Positions 45,018-53,236 are shown, counted from the stretch's first letter. The stretch: 53,236 bases of DNA from Hellea sp. (GCA_020628425.1 JAHDEZ010000015.1:1-53236); one strand, 5' to 3'. The notes: generated from the sequence alone by a model not told the origin. A program made the numbers and translations.

Positions 45018-45698
45018 ATGGCAGACCCAAGACTATATGTGGCCCTTGACTTGCCGAGTATTGAACAGGCCCGGGATATGGTGGAGCGATTAGGAGACAG
45101 TGTTGTGTCTTATAAAATCGGACTGCAGCTCTTACCCTTGGGCGGGGCTGAATTTGGTCGGGAACTGGCGGCGATGGGCAAGAATGTTTTTCTGGATTTT
45201 AAACTTCATGATATTGATGCAACGGTGGAAAAAGCCACCAGATCGATTTCGAATATTGGGGCGGATCTGTTGACGGTACATGCGCGTCCTGACGTCATGA
45301 AAGCCGCTGCGAAAGGCCGTTCGGGCCGTTTGAAAATTCTCGGTGTAACTGTTTTGACGTCACTGGATGAACAGGCGCTCATCGATATCGGTTATCATCA
45401 TACCGCCGAAGAACTCGTACTTCATCGTGTTCGGCAGGCTGTCGATGCCGGCATAGACGGGGTTGTCTCCAGCCCGCTGGAAGCAGGCAAAATCCGGGCC
45501 ATGGTGCCGGATGATTTTCTAATTGTTACACCCGGTGTCAGAATGGCCGGGAATGATGTAGGCGATCAGAAACGTGTGGCGACGCCGGGAGTGGCGATAC
45601 GGGCAGGCGCATCTCATATTGTTGTAGGCCGCCCGATTACGCAATCCAACGACCCGAAATCCGCCGCCGAGGCCATTACGGCGGATATGGCTAAGTAA
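45018..45698 (+). CDS. pyrF: Orotidine 5'-phosphate decarboxylase
   Basis: A 226-residue enzyme making UMP in pyrimidine synthesis. The catalytic Asp-x-Lys-x-x-x-Asp motif is in VFLDFKLHDIDATVEKA. The phosphate-binding segments FLIVTPGVRMAG and SHIVVGRPITQSNDP are intact. Length is normal. AAGGGA precedes the ATG. It is transcribed with the SDR gene and followed by a strong terminator. Confidence 0.96.
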   Translation: MADPRLYVALDLPSIEQARDMVERLGDSVVSYKIGLQLLPLGGAEFGRELAAMGKNVFLDFKLHDIDATVEKATRSISNIGADLLTVHARPDVMKAAAKGRSGRLKILGVTVLTSLDEQALIDIGYHHTAEELVLHRVRQAVDAGIDGVVSSPLEAGKIRAMVPDDFLIVTPGVRMAGNDVGDQKRVATPGVAIRAGASHIVVGRPITQSNDPKSAAEAITADMAK

Positions 45699-45713
45699 TA
45701 GAGCTCATAAAAA

Positions 45714-45736
45714 AAGCCCCTCGCGAGGAGGGGCTT
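45714..45736. terminator. Bidirectional terminator between pyrF and secreted protein gene
   Basis: AAGCCCCTC (45714-45722) pairs perfectly with GAGGGGCTT (45728-45736). The preceding AAAAAAA run gives a T-run on the minus strand, so it fits the convergent minus-strand gene especially well. Confidence 0.85.
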
Positions 45737-45754
45737 AATGTCAAACTCTTTTGA

Positions 45755-46294
45755 CTACCAGCCGCAGCCGCCGCGCATCCATGGCGGGGGCGGAGGTACC
45801 ATTGGGCCGCCGCACATGCGGGGTCCAAAGCCTGGACCGAAAACAGGGCCAGGTACCGGCGTTGGTACAGGGACTGGAACTGGAATAACCGGTGTCGGTA
45901 CGGGATATCGCACATAAATAATCGGACGCACAACGCGCACTGTATTTGGTGCACCGTAGTGATAACGTACAGTCGATGTGTTTTGCTTCATTACCTGATA
46001 GCAACCCAGAACGGATTGGCCAGATTGAAGACCTTGAACATCAACAGGACATGAGGTTGGCGCCAAGGATTCATTGGCGCCCAGACCGGCAATTGAAATA
46101 TTTCCGTTGGTCGACGCCGTTGATGAAAATGGAATATATTGCGGAGCACTGGCGTATGACAGAGGCTGCATGGTTGTCGAGCCGTTTGAGCCGCAATACA
46201 AACTGCCATTGCCACATCCTGCATTCGCGGAAACTGTAAAGCCTAACGCTGTTACAGCTGCCAATGCACCTTTTATCAGGACAGTTGGTTTCAT
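45755..46294 (-). CDS. Secreted Cys/Pro-rich envelope protein
   Basis: A start at 46294 (with AAAGGT upstream) gives 179 residues and a clean signal peptide (to SANA-G, residue 25). The mature N-terminus has Cys27 and Cys34; a middle pair is Cys82/Cys98 and the tail has Cys161/Cys177. The C-terminus is proline-rich (RYPVPTPVIPVPVPVPTPV) and ends GGCGW. The layout resembles the protein at 46405. No known family is recognised; a surface or periplasmic structural protein is a reasonable guess. Confidence 0.72.
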   Translation of the reverse strand: MKPTVLIKGALAAVTALGFTVSANAGCGNGSLYCGSNGSTTMQPLSYASAPQYIPFSSTASTNGNISIAGLGANESLAPTSCPVDVQGLQSGQSVLGCYQVMKQNTSTVRYHYGAPNTVRVVRPIIYVRYPVPTPVIPVPVPVPTPVPGPVFGPGFGPRMCGGPMVPPPPPWMRGGCGW

Positions 46295-46404
46295 GATGAT
46301 ACCTTTCAAACTAATTTCCACATTACGTCTGCAATTATCGTGCAAACTCAAGTGACTTCGCGTCAAAGGCGAATAAAAGCCCGCAAGAGGCAGGCTAAAT
46401 TCTA

Positions 46405-47487
46405 CTAATGGCCGTAACGGCTACTGCTATAGCGAGATGACGGCACGGTTACCCGTTGCGGTGCTGACGTGCCATAACGCTGTGTTCCACTCATAACCGG
46501 GGCAGGGGCCATCGGCATGGGTACGGATTGGCAGCTTTCGACAACGCCTGTCGGGACAGGTGTTGGTAAGCCAATAACAGGCGATTGAACCTGGAGGCGC
46601 GGCGCTTGACGCTTACAGATTACCTGCGTGGCCTGCATGCCGCCCATCATAGTTGGGCCTGATACTTTTTCATAATAAGTGCCATCACCGGCCATGGAAC
46701 CCGGATATACATTGCCTTGTGGGGGCATAGTAACTGTATTTGATACCATGCCGACAACATTCCCAGACCGCGTTGGCGGCATTGTGATTGTTCGTGACAT
46801 TGTTGGAGGCATAGTCACCGTGCTGGCCGTTGAATATCCACCCGACATCATAGACGGATGCGGGACCGTTCCGCCTGACACGACCGGCTGCGGCTGTGTC
46901 ATGCCGCCATTGAGAACAGCCGTTGCATTAGCATGTGAGCGGTCTACGATAGAGGTCGGAATATGGGCGATACCCGGCGTCAGCTCATTGGAGCCATATG
47001 TACGCGGGATAAATTTGCTGGGGTCATAGCCGCCACCAATCGCGACGACGCGTTCGGTCACCTGAGGAGCAGGTGGTGCAATAACAGGCGCTGGTGCGAC
47101 GACCATGGGCGCGGGTGGAGCAATAACAGGAGCCGGTGCTGGGGCTGCTGAGGTTTGACCACAATAATGAGTCGACTCTGGTGTGCAGCCGCCCGTAAAT
47201 CCGCTGGGGCTGTCCGTGATAGCCGGACCACCGTGAGCCCCGTGAATGCGTGTGATATTGACGCTGGGTGTGCCTAAAAACTGTACAGTTCGCAGATTGC
47301 TCATTGGTCCCTGTGCATAGATATGGCTGGGATCAATGGAGGGTGCAGGCGCGGGATGTGCGACAATAGCTGGCGCACAATTTGGACCGCCAGATCCATA
47401 GCGACAGTCGCCGGCCAACGCACTGTTTGCCATTAAACTCAGACTTAAGCCGCTGGTAATTGCAGCTAATTTAATCACCTTACGCAT
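46405..47487 (-). CDS. Secreted protein with TMPP repeats
   Basis: A 360-residue protein with a signal peptide (to ALAG, residue 26). Mature residues 28-49 read DCRYGSGGPNCAPAIVAHPAPAPS, with Cys28/Cys37. Pro/Ala repeats (APVIAPPAPMVVAPAPV) follow around 116-142. Three TMPP units (TVTMPPTM 223-230, TITMPPTR 233-240, TVTMPPQG 251-258) lie in the middle, with Cys291/Cys319 near the end. The 'CxxAIVAxPAP' start and the 'VTMPPTM' unit recur in the lipoprotein at 49285. Function is unknown; no membrane anchor other than the signal peptide is seen. Confidence 0.75.
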   Translation of the reverse strand: MRKVIKLAAITSGLSLSLMANSALAGDCRYGSGGPNCAPAIVAHPAPAPSIDPSHIYAQGPMSNLRTVQFLGTPSVNITRIHGAHGGPAITDSPSGFTGGCTPESTHYCGQTSAAPAPAPVIAPPAPMVVAPAPVIAPPAPQVTERVVAIGGGYDPSKFIPRTYGSNELTPGIAHIPTSIVDRSHANATAVLNGGMTQPQPVVSGGTVPHPSMMSGGYSTASTVTMPPTMSRTITMPPTRSGNVVGMVSNTVTMPPQGNVYPGSMAGDGTYYEKVSGPTMMGGMQATQVICKRQAPRLQVQSPVIGLPTPVPTGVVESCQSVPMPMAPAPVMSGTQRYGTSAPQRVTVPSSRYSSSRYGH

Positions 47488-47563
47488 ATGCGCGTTCTCC
47501 TCTTAAGGGCTTTTGCCCGTCACTAGCCTGCCGAAGCAGTAATAATTTCAATTCGAGGATGCG

Positions 47564-47767
47564 TTAAAAATCGTAAGCGATGCCGCCACGTTCCCAGTCC
47601 CCATATCGGGTAGGTTCCGCTCCCTCGGGTCCACCAGATTCTTTTGGACGTTCCGAGGCTTGCGCTTTACGGGCTTGACGACGGGCCTCGGCTTCTTCCA
47701 GTGCCCTGCGAGCAGCAGGGGACAGTTTTTTACCAGGCGCGGCGTTGGCTTTTGTCTCTTTTGACAT
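47564..47767 (-). CDS. DUF1674 protein (SdhAF4-like succinate dehydrogenase assembly factor)
   Basis: A start at 47767 gives 67 residues; the upstream extension to 47848 is unlikely. The C-terminal signature GGPEGAEPTRYGDWERGGIAYDF is diagnostic for DUF1674/SdhAF4, which helps flavinylated SdhA mature. The N-terminal half is a basic helix (ARRALEEAEARRQARKA). No sdh gene is in the window. It is divergent from the methyltransferase gene at 47910. Confidence 0.88.
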   Translation of the reverse strand: MSKETKANAAPGKKLSPAARRALEEAEARRQARKAQASERPKESGGPEGAEPTRYGDWERGGIAYDF

Positions 47768-47909
47768 AGCCTCCACTAAGCGCAGTAATGTCGAAACGTC
47801 AATCAAAACTGACCGACCTTTGACCCAAACTGGTACAGGAAGAGCCATAAAAATTGATTAAGTCCGTGTAGACGCTTTATTAACCATAATTCCGCTGATA
47901 GTGGGCGCT

Positions 47910-49202
47910 ATGAATTATAAAAATAATACTGATAAACCCACCAGCAGGGGCGTTGCCGTTCGGGCGCTCGGGCGCATTCTTTCGGCTGGCGAATTGTTAG
48001 AGGAAACTTTGTCCGGAAATCGGCAGTTTTCGGAGCTGGAGCCGCGAGACCGGGCTTTTGCCCGCCTGCTGGTTTCAACCACTTTGCGCCATTTGGGACA
48101 GATTGACAAAGTCATTAGCGGGTTTGTCTCGCGAACGCCGCCAGAATTTGTCATGAATGTTCTGCGGATTGGTGCCGCGCAAACTCTGGTTTTAGGCACA
48201 GCAGATCACGCTGCCGTCGGCGAGAGTGTGGATTTGGTCAAAACGCATCGAAAATACGGAAAGTTTTCCGGGCTCATAAATGCAGTCCTGCGCAAGATTA
48301 CTCAGACCGGTCGTACCAAAATGGCACAGTCGGCGCCTCGCGATAACATCCCCGCCTGGATTTATAAAAGCTGGGAACGCAGTTTCGGGCGCGGCGAGGC
48401 CCGGCAAATGGCGCTCGAATATCTCAAAGTACCGCCACTTGATATTACGGTAAAATCAGATCCCGAAGGCTGGGCGGAGAAACTGAGTGGTGAAGTGGTC
48501 TTTGGGAAGACAGTTCGTTTAAAAAATGCAGGCCGCATCCCAGAACTCGAGGGATTTGAGGATGGCGAGTGGTGGGTACAGGATCTATCATCCACCTTGC
48601 CCGTTCTGAGTATGGGGGATGTGACGGGAAAACGTGTTCTGGATATGTGCGCCGCACCGGGCGGGAAAACCCTGCAATTAGCCAGTGCCGGTGCCAAGGT
48701 CACAGCGCTTGATCGCTCAGGCCCGCGTTTAAAGCTTTTGCAGGAAAACCTTAAACGAACGCAGCTCTCGGCCACGCTCCATGAAACGGACGCTGTCAGC
48801 TGGGATAATGGAGGTGAGCTGTTCGATATAGTTCTGTTGGATGCACCTTGCAGTGCGACCGGAACCTATCGGCGTCATCCTGATGTGCTCCATCATAAAA
48901 GCCATGGGCAAATGGGCGAGCTCATCAAATTACAGAGACGTTTAATATTTTCTGCAGTTGAAAAATTGCGTCCAGATGGTCTTTTAGTGTATTGTACATG
49001 TTCCTTACAGGTGGAGGAAGGCGAGGATCAGATAGATCATTTCTTGCAAAAAAAGAATGATTTCGAAGTGATTCGTTTTTCCGACGAAAAATGGCGTGAG
49101 TTTGGGAACTCTGGCGGGTATTTGCGGCTTTTACCTCACCAAATAAGGGAAAAAGGTGGCTTGGATGGGTTCTTTATAGCCCGCCTGAGCAGAAAGAACT
49201 GA
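47910..49202 (+). CDS. RsmB-type 16S rRNA m5C methyltransferase
   Basis: A 430-residue AdoMet enzyme that methylates a cytosine of 16S rRNA. The N-terminal NusB-like domain (residues 8-140) has RDRAFARLLVSTTLRHLGQIDKVIS. The Rossmann domain has VLDMCAAPGGKTLQLA, and the two catalytic cysteines are in LDAPCSATGTYRRHPD and LVYCTCSLQVEEGEDQI. The start at 47910 is preferred over a GTG nine bases upstream. The domain order matches RsmB/Sun. Confidence 0.92.
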   Translation: MNYKNNTDKPTSRGVAVRALGRILSAGELLEETLSGNRQFSELEPRDRAFARLLVSTTLRHLGQIDKVISGFVSRTPPEFVMNVLRIGAAQTLVLGTADHAAVGESVDLVKTHRKYGKFSGLINAVLRKITQTGRTKMAQSAPRDNIPAWIYKSWERSFGRGEARQMALEYLKVPPLDITVKSDPEGWAEKLSGEVVFGKTVRLKNAGRIPELEGFEDGEWWVQDLSSTLPVLSMGDVTGKRVLDMCAAPGGKTLQLASAGAKVTALDRSGPRLKLLQENLKRTQLSATLHETDAVSWDNGGELFDIVLLDAPCSATGTYRRHPDVLHHKSHGQMGELIKLQRRLIFSAVEKLRPDGLLVYCTCSLQVEEGEDQIDHFLQKKNDFEVIRFSDEKWREFGNSGGYLRLLPHQIREKGGLDGFFIARLSRKN

Positions 49203-49284
49203 GAAACGTAAACCGAAAATCAACGTTTTTTGGTCTAAAAGTTGCAATAGAGGACAGCAAATGTTTCAAAATGGGAGGCCTGAT

Positions 49285-50121
49285 ATGGGCACGAATGTCT
49301 TAAAGCGTAATAGCCTGCTGGTTATTATGGGGGTCGCAGGACTCACTTTATCCGCTTGCGCCAGCAAGGGACACACTAGCGACCGTTACGGTAGCATCTA
49401 TGATTATGAAAGCGGCGCATCATGCGACAGCCCGCGTTACGGTTGTGAAGCCATTGTGGCTCAGCCGGCTCCGCAGGCTTACCAAGCACCTGTTTATCAG
49501 GCACCTGTTGCTGCACCGGTCCAAGGCGTTGTTTACGCGGATTGCTCACAAATCGGTGGTTGTACACAAAGTGCGCCGGTTTATCAGCAGCCAACATATG
49601 CACAGCCGACACAGACCTATTCTTCAGGAACAAGTTATTCCAGTGGGTCATCTTCTTATGTGACACAGACATCAGGCGGATCCGTCGATTGTCCAGCGGG
49701 CACGACACTGCAGTCTGACGGCACATGTTTACAGGGCGGTTCTTATAGCGGCTCGACATCCACCTCTACTTATTCATCAGGCAGCACGACCTCATACGGT
49801 TCAGGTTCCAGCTATGTCGGTTCAAGCTCCGGCGGTACAGCTGATTGCCCAGCCGGCACAACATTGCAGTCTGACGGCACTTGTATGCAAGGCGGATCAG
49901 GTTCGTATGGTAGCAGCTATTCTACAGGCAGCTACACATCAGCTGTCACAATGCCTCCGACAATGGATACAAGTTCGGGTCCGGTTCTTTGTCCAGCCGG
50001 AACAGTGATGCAGTCTGATGGTACCTGCATGCAGTCAGGTTCCAGCACGACAGGCAGCTATGGTAGCTACACCTCTTCTGGTGGTTACACAGCCAATGAT
50101 TACCTGCCAATCCGCAAGTAA
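49285..50121 (+). CDS. Lipoprotein with CPAGT...SDGTC repeats
   Basis: A start at 49285 follows GGGAGG (49273-49278) and gives 278 residues with a lipobox (GLTLSAC, Cys25). The mature part begins with SCDSPRYGCEAIVAQPAPQAY (Cys47, Cys54), then a Tyr/Gln/Pro-rich stretch and Ser/Gly-rich linkers. Three copies of the 13-residue unit CPAGTTLQSDGTC start at Cys136, Cys188 and Cys236 with a 48-52 residue period; each could form a disulfide. One TMPP unit (SAVTMPPTM) lies before the third. It shares motifs with the minus-strand genes at 45755 and 46405. Confidence 0.78.
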   Translation: MGTNVLKRNSLLVIMGVAGLTLSACASKGHTSDRYGSIYDYESGASCDSPRYGCEAIVAQPAPQAYQAPVYQAPVAAPVQGVVYADCSQIGGCTQSAPVYQQPTYAQPTQTYSSGTSYSSGSSSYVTQTSGGSVDCPAGTTLQSDGTCLQGGSYSGSTSTSTYSSGSTTSYGSGSSYVGSSSGGTADCPAGTTLQSDGTCMQGGSGSYGSSYSTGSYTSAVTMPPTMDTSSGPVLCPAGTVMQSDGTCMQSGSSTTGSYGSYTSSGGYTANDYLPIRK

Positions 50122-50140
50122 TCCTTGCTAACAAAATTTG

Positions 50141-50166
50141 AAAGCCGCGCCATTGAGCGCGGTTTT
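50141..50166. terminator. Bidirectional terminator
   Basis: CCGCGC (50145-50150) pairs with GCGCGG (50157-50162), extended by a wobble pair and A-T pairs. A run of T (50163-50169) follows. It separates the lipoprotein gene from the convergent ccmH. Confidence 0.85.
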
Positions 50167-50181
50167 TTTATGTCTGACTTT

Positions 50182-50607
50182 TTAAGTGTCCAGATTAACA
50201 GATTCATCCGAATATTTCCGAACGGCGCGCCAGAACCAAAGCCCGGCTCCCAGCAGTAGGAAAAAAGGAAGTCCCCAGAGCAGAAATGTACTGGGTTTAA
50301 ACGGTGGTTTCAGCAATATAAAGTCACCATAGCTTTCATGCAGCTCTTGGATGATTTCTTCATCAGTCCGACCTTCTTTGAGACGCTCCAGGATGATAAA
50401 CCGCATATCTTCTGCGGCCGTTGAGGGCGACTCTTCGATGGATTGATTTTGACAGGCAACACACCGCAATTGGCGCCCGATCGTCTTGGCGCGGCGTTCT
50501 ATCTCATCGTCGGAAATTTCAACAGAAGGCGGTGTTTGCGCAAAGCTGATGGCGGGCATTCCCGTCAGACAAGCCGCTGCAACAAGACTGAACACAACAG
50601 ATCTCAT
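50182..50607 (-). CDS. ccmH: Cytochrome c-type biogenesis protein CcmH
   Basis: A 141-residue periplasmic thiol-oxidoreductase that prepares apocytochrome c for heme attachment. A signal peptide ends near SFAQ. The CcmH signature LRCVACQNQSIEES has Cys49 and Cys52 (CxxC). One C-terminal membrane helix (about 108-128) anchors it. It is the short form without a CcmI domain. The start at 50607 follows GGAGG and overlaps the ccmG stop. Confidence 0.95.
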   Translation of the reverse strand: MRSVVFSLVAAACLTGMPAISFAQTPPSVEISDDEIERRAKTIGRQLRCVACQNQSIEESPSTAAEDMRFIILERLKEGRTDEEIIQELHESYGDFILLKPPFKPSTFLLWGLPFFLLLGAGLWFWRAVRKYSDESVNLDT

Positions 50608-51140
50608 TTCGCCTCCAAGGCGGCAATACGGGGCCGAAATTCCGTTTCCCACGCCTCTGCGGTCATGATGCCGTCATGTCTGAAAACGAAACGTCCGTCC
50701 TGATCCAGCAGATAGGTTTCCGGGGCTTTGACAACACCCATTTTCGATACTAGGCCGCCATGATTGACAAATATCACAAAGTCATAAGGGTCGCCCAAGC
50801 GGCCAAGCCAGCGCTGCGCCTCTTCCCGCGAATAGCTTCTTTGCCACGCCAGACCCACAACGCGCGCCTGTCCTGTTTGAGCAATTCTGGTGATTTCAGG
50901 ATGCTCGACGGCACAGGGCGGGCACCAGGTCCCAAAGACATTGATAAGCGTAATTTCACCTTTGACATGCTGGGCGGTGAGGATGCGGTTGTCGTCGTAT
51001 AATTCAGAGTGTTCGAAATCAGGGATGATCTTGCCTTCCATGGCAAAGCTCAATGTTTTGGTGTCACCTTTGAGCAGGGCCCAGGCTAATCCAGCGATCA
51101 TCAAGCCGAAAATAATAACAGGTATCAGCGCTTTTTTCAT
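50604..51140 (-). CDS. ccmG: Thiol:disulfide interchange protein CcmG (DsbE)
   Basis: A 178-residue thioredoxin-fold protein tethered by one N-terminal helix (about 5-22). The active site is GTWCPPCAVEHP (Cys73, Cys76), and LINVFG and the cis-Pro segment GVVKAPETYLLDQDGRFVFRHDG are in place. It reduces apocytochrome thiols or CcmH in System I. It overlaps ccmF by ATGA (51137-51140). Confidence 0.95.
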   Translation of the reverse strand: MKKALIPVIIFGLMIAGLAWALLKGDTKTLSFAMEGKIIPDFEHSELYDDNRILTAQHVKGEITLINVFGTWCPPCAVEHPEITRIAQTGQARVVGLAWQRSYSREEAQRWLGRLGDPYDFVIFVNHGGLVSKMGVVKAPETYLLDQDGRFVFRHDGIMTAEAWETEFRPRIAALEAK

Positions 51141-53074
51141 GATGCCGCGTCCTCATCCATGTTCGATTTGGTCCTGAGTCGACGGTCGGCCAAAGAGACA
51201 AAACCGCCTAACGCTATCATCAAGGCCCCCAGCCAGATCCAGATCACAAAAGGATGGTAATTCACTTTGATGATGACGCCGTCTTCATTGATGTCGGACA
51301 TGGTTACAAACACTGTATCCTTGATGCCCATTTTAAAGCCGGCTTCGGTTGTGCCCGTGCCGAACTCTCCTTGACGCCGGTCGGGATAGTTACGGTTCTC
51401 TGTGATAAGTGGCCATAACGGGCGCGAACCGTGGGAGACCATAACTCTGGCGGCTGTGACCTGATAATTCTCGCGCAGGCCCTGGGACAAATCTGTCAGT
51501 TCAAAACTATATCCTGCCAGTTCCATGGTATCGCCAATTTTCAAACGTCGGGTTTTGTCGAGCTCTCCGCTGCTGAGCAGGGTGATCGCCAGTGTCATAA
51601 CCGCCAGGCCCATATGCCCCAGAACAAATCCGTAAAAGGATGCTGATTGCCGGCCCAAAATCTTTCGCCGAACCCAGATAACGGCCAATGTACCGACTAT
51701 AAGATAAAGCCCGATGGCGATGCCAATACTGGCGAGTGCGCTATAGCCGGTTACAAGTCCGATAAAAAAACCAACCGCAAGCGCCGGCAGTGATTTTTTT
51801 ATGAGCGAGACCAATCGCGCCGAAGAATCGCGCTCCCATTTCAAATGTGGGCCGATGGCCATAATCAAAATAAGCATCAGCATGATGGGCACAAAGGTGA
51901 TATTATAGAAAGGTCGCCCGATACTGATATCTGTATCAAATGCCCCCTTCTGATAGACGGGATAAAATGTGCCCAGAAATACGGTCGCGGTCAGGACGAT
52001 CAATAAGAGATTATTGGCGACCAAAGCCCCGCTCCGTGATAATGGCTCAAACCGATCATGGGCCTGTAGCGTTTTATAGCGGGCAGCATAAAGGGCCAGG
52101 GCTCCGCCCGTGACGACACCTAAAATTATTAATAGGTAAACACCCCGGGCCGGGTCGTCGGCAAAGGCATGCACGGAGGTCAAAAGGCCTGAGCGTACAA
52201 CAAATGTGCCAATCAGGCTGAGACTGAATGTTGTAATTGCCAGAAGCACGGTCCAGCTCGGCAGAGAGCCTCTTGTGCTCAGAACCAGTATAGAGTGCAC
52301 GAGCGCCGTCGCAGCGAGCCATGGCATAAATGATACATTTTCTACCGGGTCCCACATCCACCAGCCTCCCCAGCCTAATTCGTAATAGGCCCAGAAACTG
52401 CCCAGTGCGATTCCAATGGTAAGGAAGCTCCAGGCCAGCAATACCCAGGGACGTAACCAACGCGCCCAGGCCCCGTCGACCTTTCCACCAATAAGAGCCG
52501 CACAGGCCAGAGACAATGACAGAGAGAAACCCACATAGCCCAAATAGAGAAATGGCGGGTGGAAGGCCGCGGCAGGGTCTTGCAAAACCGGATTAAGGCC
52601 GGCCCCTTCATAGGCAGCGGGTATAAGCCTTTCAAAAGGGTTGGATGTCAGAACCGTAAAACCAATAAACCCAAAGCTCAGAAGGCCTTGTATGGCGATG
52701 GCGCGGGCTTTGAGCGGTTTAGGCAGGCTTTTCCCGAATAATGGCAGCATGGCCCCGTAAACTGAGAGGACAAAGACCCAAAGCAGTATTGATCCCTCAT
52801 GATTGCTCCAGATTGCCGTGATCTGATAAAGGAGGGGGGTTTCGCTATCGGAATGACTGGCAACCAGTTTTACGCTGAAATCCTGTCCGATAAAACTGGC
52901 ACCCAGGGCCGCTATAGATCCGGTCAAAGCGAGACAATGGAGCAGGGCAGCCCGGTCTCCAAACGCCATCATAGGGATATTATTGCGATGGGCACCCAAC
53001 ATTGGAATGACCGCCTGCGCCAGAGAAATCATGAGCGCGGCGATGAGCAGGATATGGCCCAGTTCGACTATCAT
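51137..53074 (-). CDS. ccmF: Heme lyase subunit CcmF
   Basis: A 645-residue inner-membrane protein with about 14 helices. The tryptophan-rich WWD heme-binding motif is WGGWWMWDPVENVSFMPWL. Conserved periplasmic regions SHSDSETPLLYQITAIWSNHEGSILLW and the C-terminal periplasmic domain around MELAGYSFELTDLSQG are present. CcmF with CcmH delivers heme from CcmE to apocytochromes. It is first of the ccmF-ccmG-ccmH genes seen here. Confidence 0.97.
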   Translation of the reverse strand: MIVELGHILLIAALMISLAQAVIPMLGAHRNNIPMMAFGDRAALLHCLALTGSIAALGASFIGQDFSVKLVASHSDSETPLLYQITAIWSNHEGSILLWVFVLSVYGAMLPLFGKSLPKPLKARAIAIQGLLSFGFIGFTVLTSNPFERLIPAAYEGAGLNPVLQDPAAAFHPPFLYLGYVGFSLSLSLACAALIGGKVDGAWARWLRPWVLLAWSFLTIGIALGSFWAYYELGWGGWWMWDPVENVSFMPWLAATALVHSILVLSTRGSLPSWTVLLAITTFSLSLIGTFVVRSGLLTSVHAFADDPARGVYLLIILGVVTGGALALYAARYKTLQAHDRFEPLSRSGALVANNLLLIVLTATVFLGTFYPVYQKGAFDTDISIGRPFYNITFVPIMLMLILIMAIGPHLKWERDSSARLVSLIKKSLPALAVGFFIGLVTGYSALASIGIAIGLYLIVGTLAVIWVRRKILGRQSASFYGFVLGHMGLAVMTLAITLLSSGELDKTRRLKIGDTMELAGYSFELTDLSQGLRENYQVTAARVMVSHGSRPLWPLITENRNYPDRRQGEFGTGTTEAGFKMGIKDTVFVTMSDINEDGVIIKVNYHPFVIWIWLGALMIALGGFVSLADRRLRTKSNMDEDAAS

Positions 53075-53160
53075 GGTTCGCTTCTAGGGGATTGGTGATG
53101 GGACGCAAGTCACGCAAGGTCGCAGAGGCCCATGAAATTCCCGAGAATTCCGCCGCTATT

Positions 53161-53236
53161 TCAGTTGACCATTAAGTGAGTTTTCCATATAGGGCGGGTC
53201 TTGTCGCGATAGCGGCCTGTCATCTGTGCCCAGGTG
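53161..53236 (-). CDS. Possible 3' end of a gene upstream of ccmF (cut by window edge)
   Basis: Two minus-strand frames run in from the window edge: one ends with TGA at 53161-53163 (24 codons, TWAQMTGRYRDKTRPIWKTH...), another with TAG at 53156-53158 (26 codons). The first has the more biased third positions. Neither shows the CcmE C-terminus expected before ccmF in many alphaproteobacteria. Assignment is not possible from so little sequence. Confidence 0.25.
   Translation of the reverse strand, partial: TWAQMTGRYRDKTRPIWKTHLMVN

Noticed and set aside
53098-53175. Short plus-strand frame (25 codons) at the right edge
   Set aside because: Too short, no ribosome-binding site and overlaps the likely 5' region of ccmF on the other strand.
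1-53236. CRISPR array or prophage
   Set aside because: I saw no regularly spaced direct repeats with unique spacers, no cas genes and no phage structural genes.

Overview
The window looks like chromosome of a Gram-negative alphaproteobacterium of moderate GC content. Supporting genes include Coq7, a K+-independent H+-pyrophosphatase of Rhodospirillum type, System I cytochrome c maturation (CcmF/G/H), a DUF1674 (SdhAF4-like) protein, a RodZ-like/IspG pair, a MipA/OmpV barrel and a TonB-dependent receptor. A Maricaulales/Hyphomonas-like marine lineage is my best guess from gene content; it is inference, because no rRNA or marker phylogeny is available here.

Layout. 1-1.56 kb is a short accessory, AT-rich stretch: the 3' end of an IS110-type transposase, a cysteine-cluster relic, two orphan hypothetical genes and a nested inverted repeat. 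1.57-8.4 kb carries housekeeping and envelope genes (SH3 protein, 2-hydroxyacid dehydrogenase, MBL lipoprotein, two secreted coiled-coil proteins, IspG, RodZ-like). 8.5-13.2 kb holds DsbB-Coq7, an amino acid permease, MipA and two hypotheticals. 13.4-16.9 kb is a TetR-PlsC-LplT-like-SpoU methyltransferase operon with a palindromic operator candidate. 17-19.4 kb holds a small membrane protein and an RTX protein with seven propeller-like repeats.

19.4-24.7 kb is a choline module read on the minus strand: betI, a BetI-box-like palindrome, a TonB-dependent receptor, a terminator-like hairpin, betA, then an SRPBCC protein. A TonB receptor behind a BetI operator is the most interesting arrangement I see. 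24.8-28 kb has MsrA, an N-formylglutamate amidohydrolase, DUF2147 and a YbdK-type ligase. At 28.1-28.36 kb a tRNA-Ser(GGA) is preceded by a broken duplicate of its own leader and 5' half. 28.4-31.6 kb is an envelope operon (Cys-rich zinc-ribbon-like membrane protein, transglutaminase-like protein, Pr6Pr membrane protein, unknown).

31.7-36.6 kb groups both pyrophosphatases (membrane HppA, soluble Ppa) with a LysE exporter and ArgG, followed by MscS at 36.7-38.3 kb. 38.3-43.6 kb is a sterol desaturase-LemA-DUF2207-DUF2207 operon. 43.7-45.7 kb contains a small membrane protein, an SDR and PyrF. 45.7-50.1 kb carries three secreted, Cys/Pro/Ser-rich envelope proteins with shared sequence motifs, which flank DUF1674 and an RsmB-type methyltransferase. 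50.2-53.1 kb is ccmF-ccmG-ccmH, and the gene upstream of ccmF is cut by the window edge.
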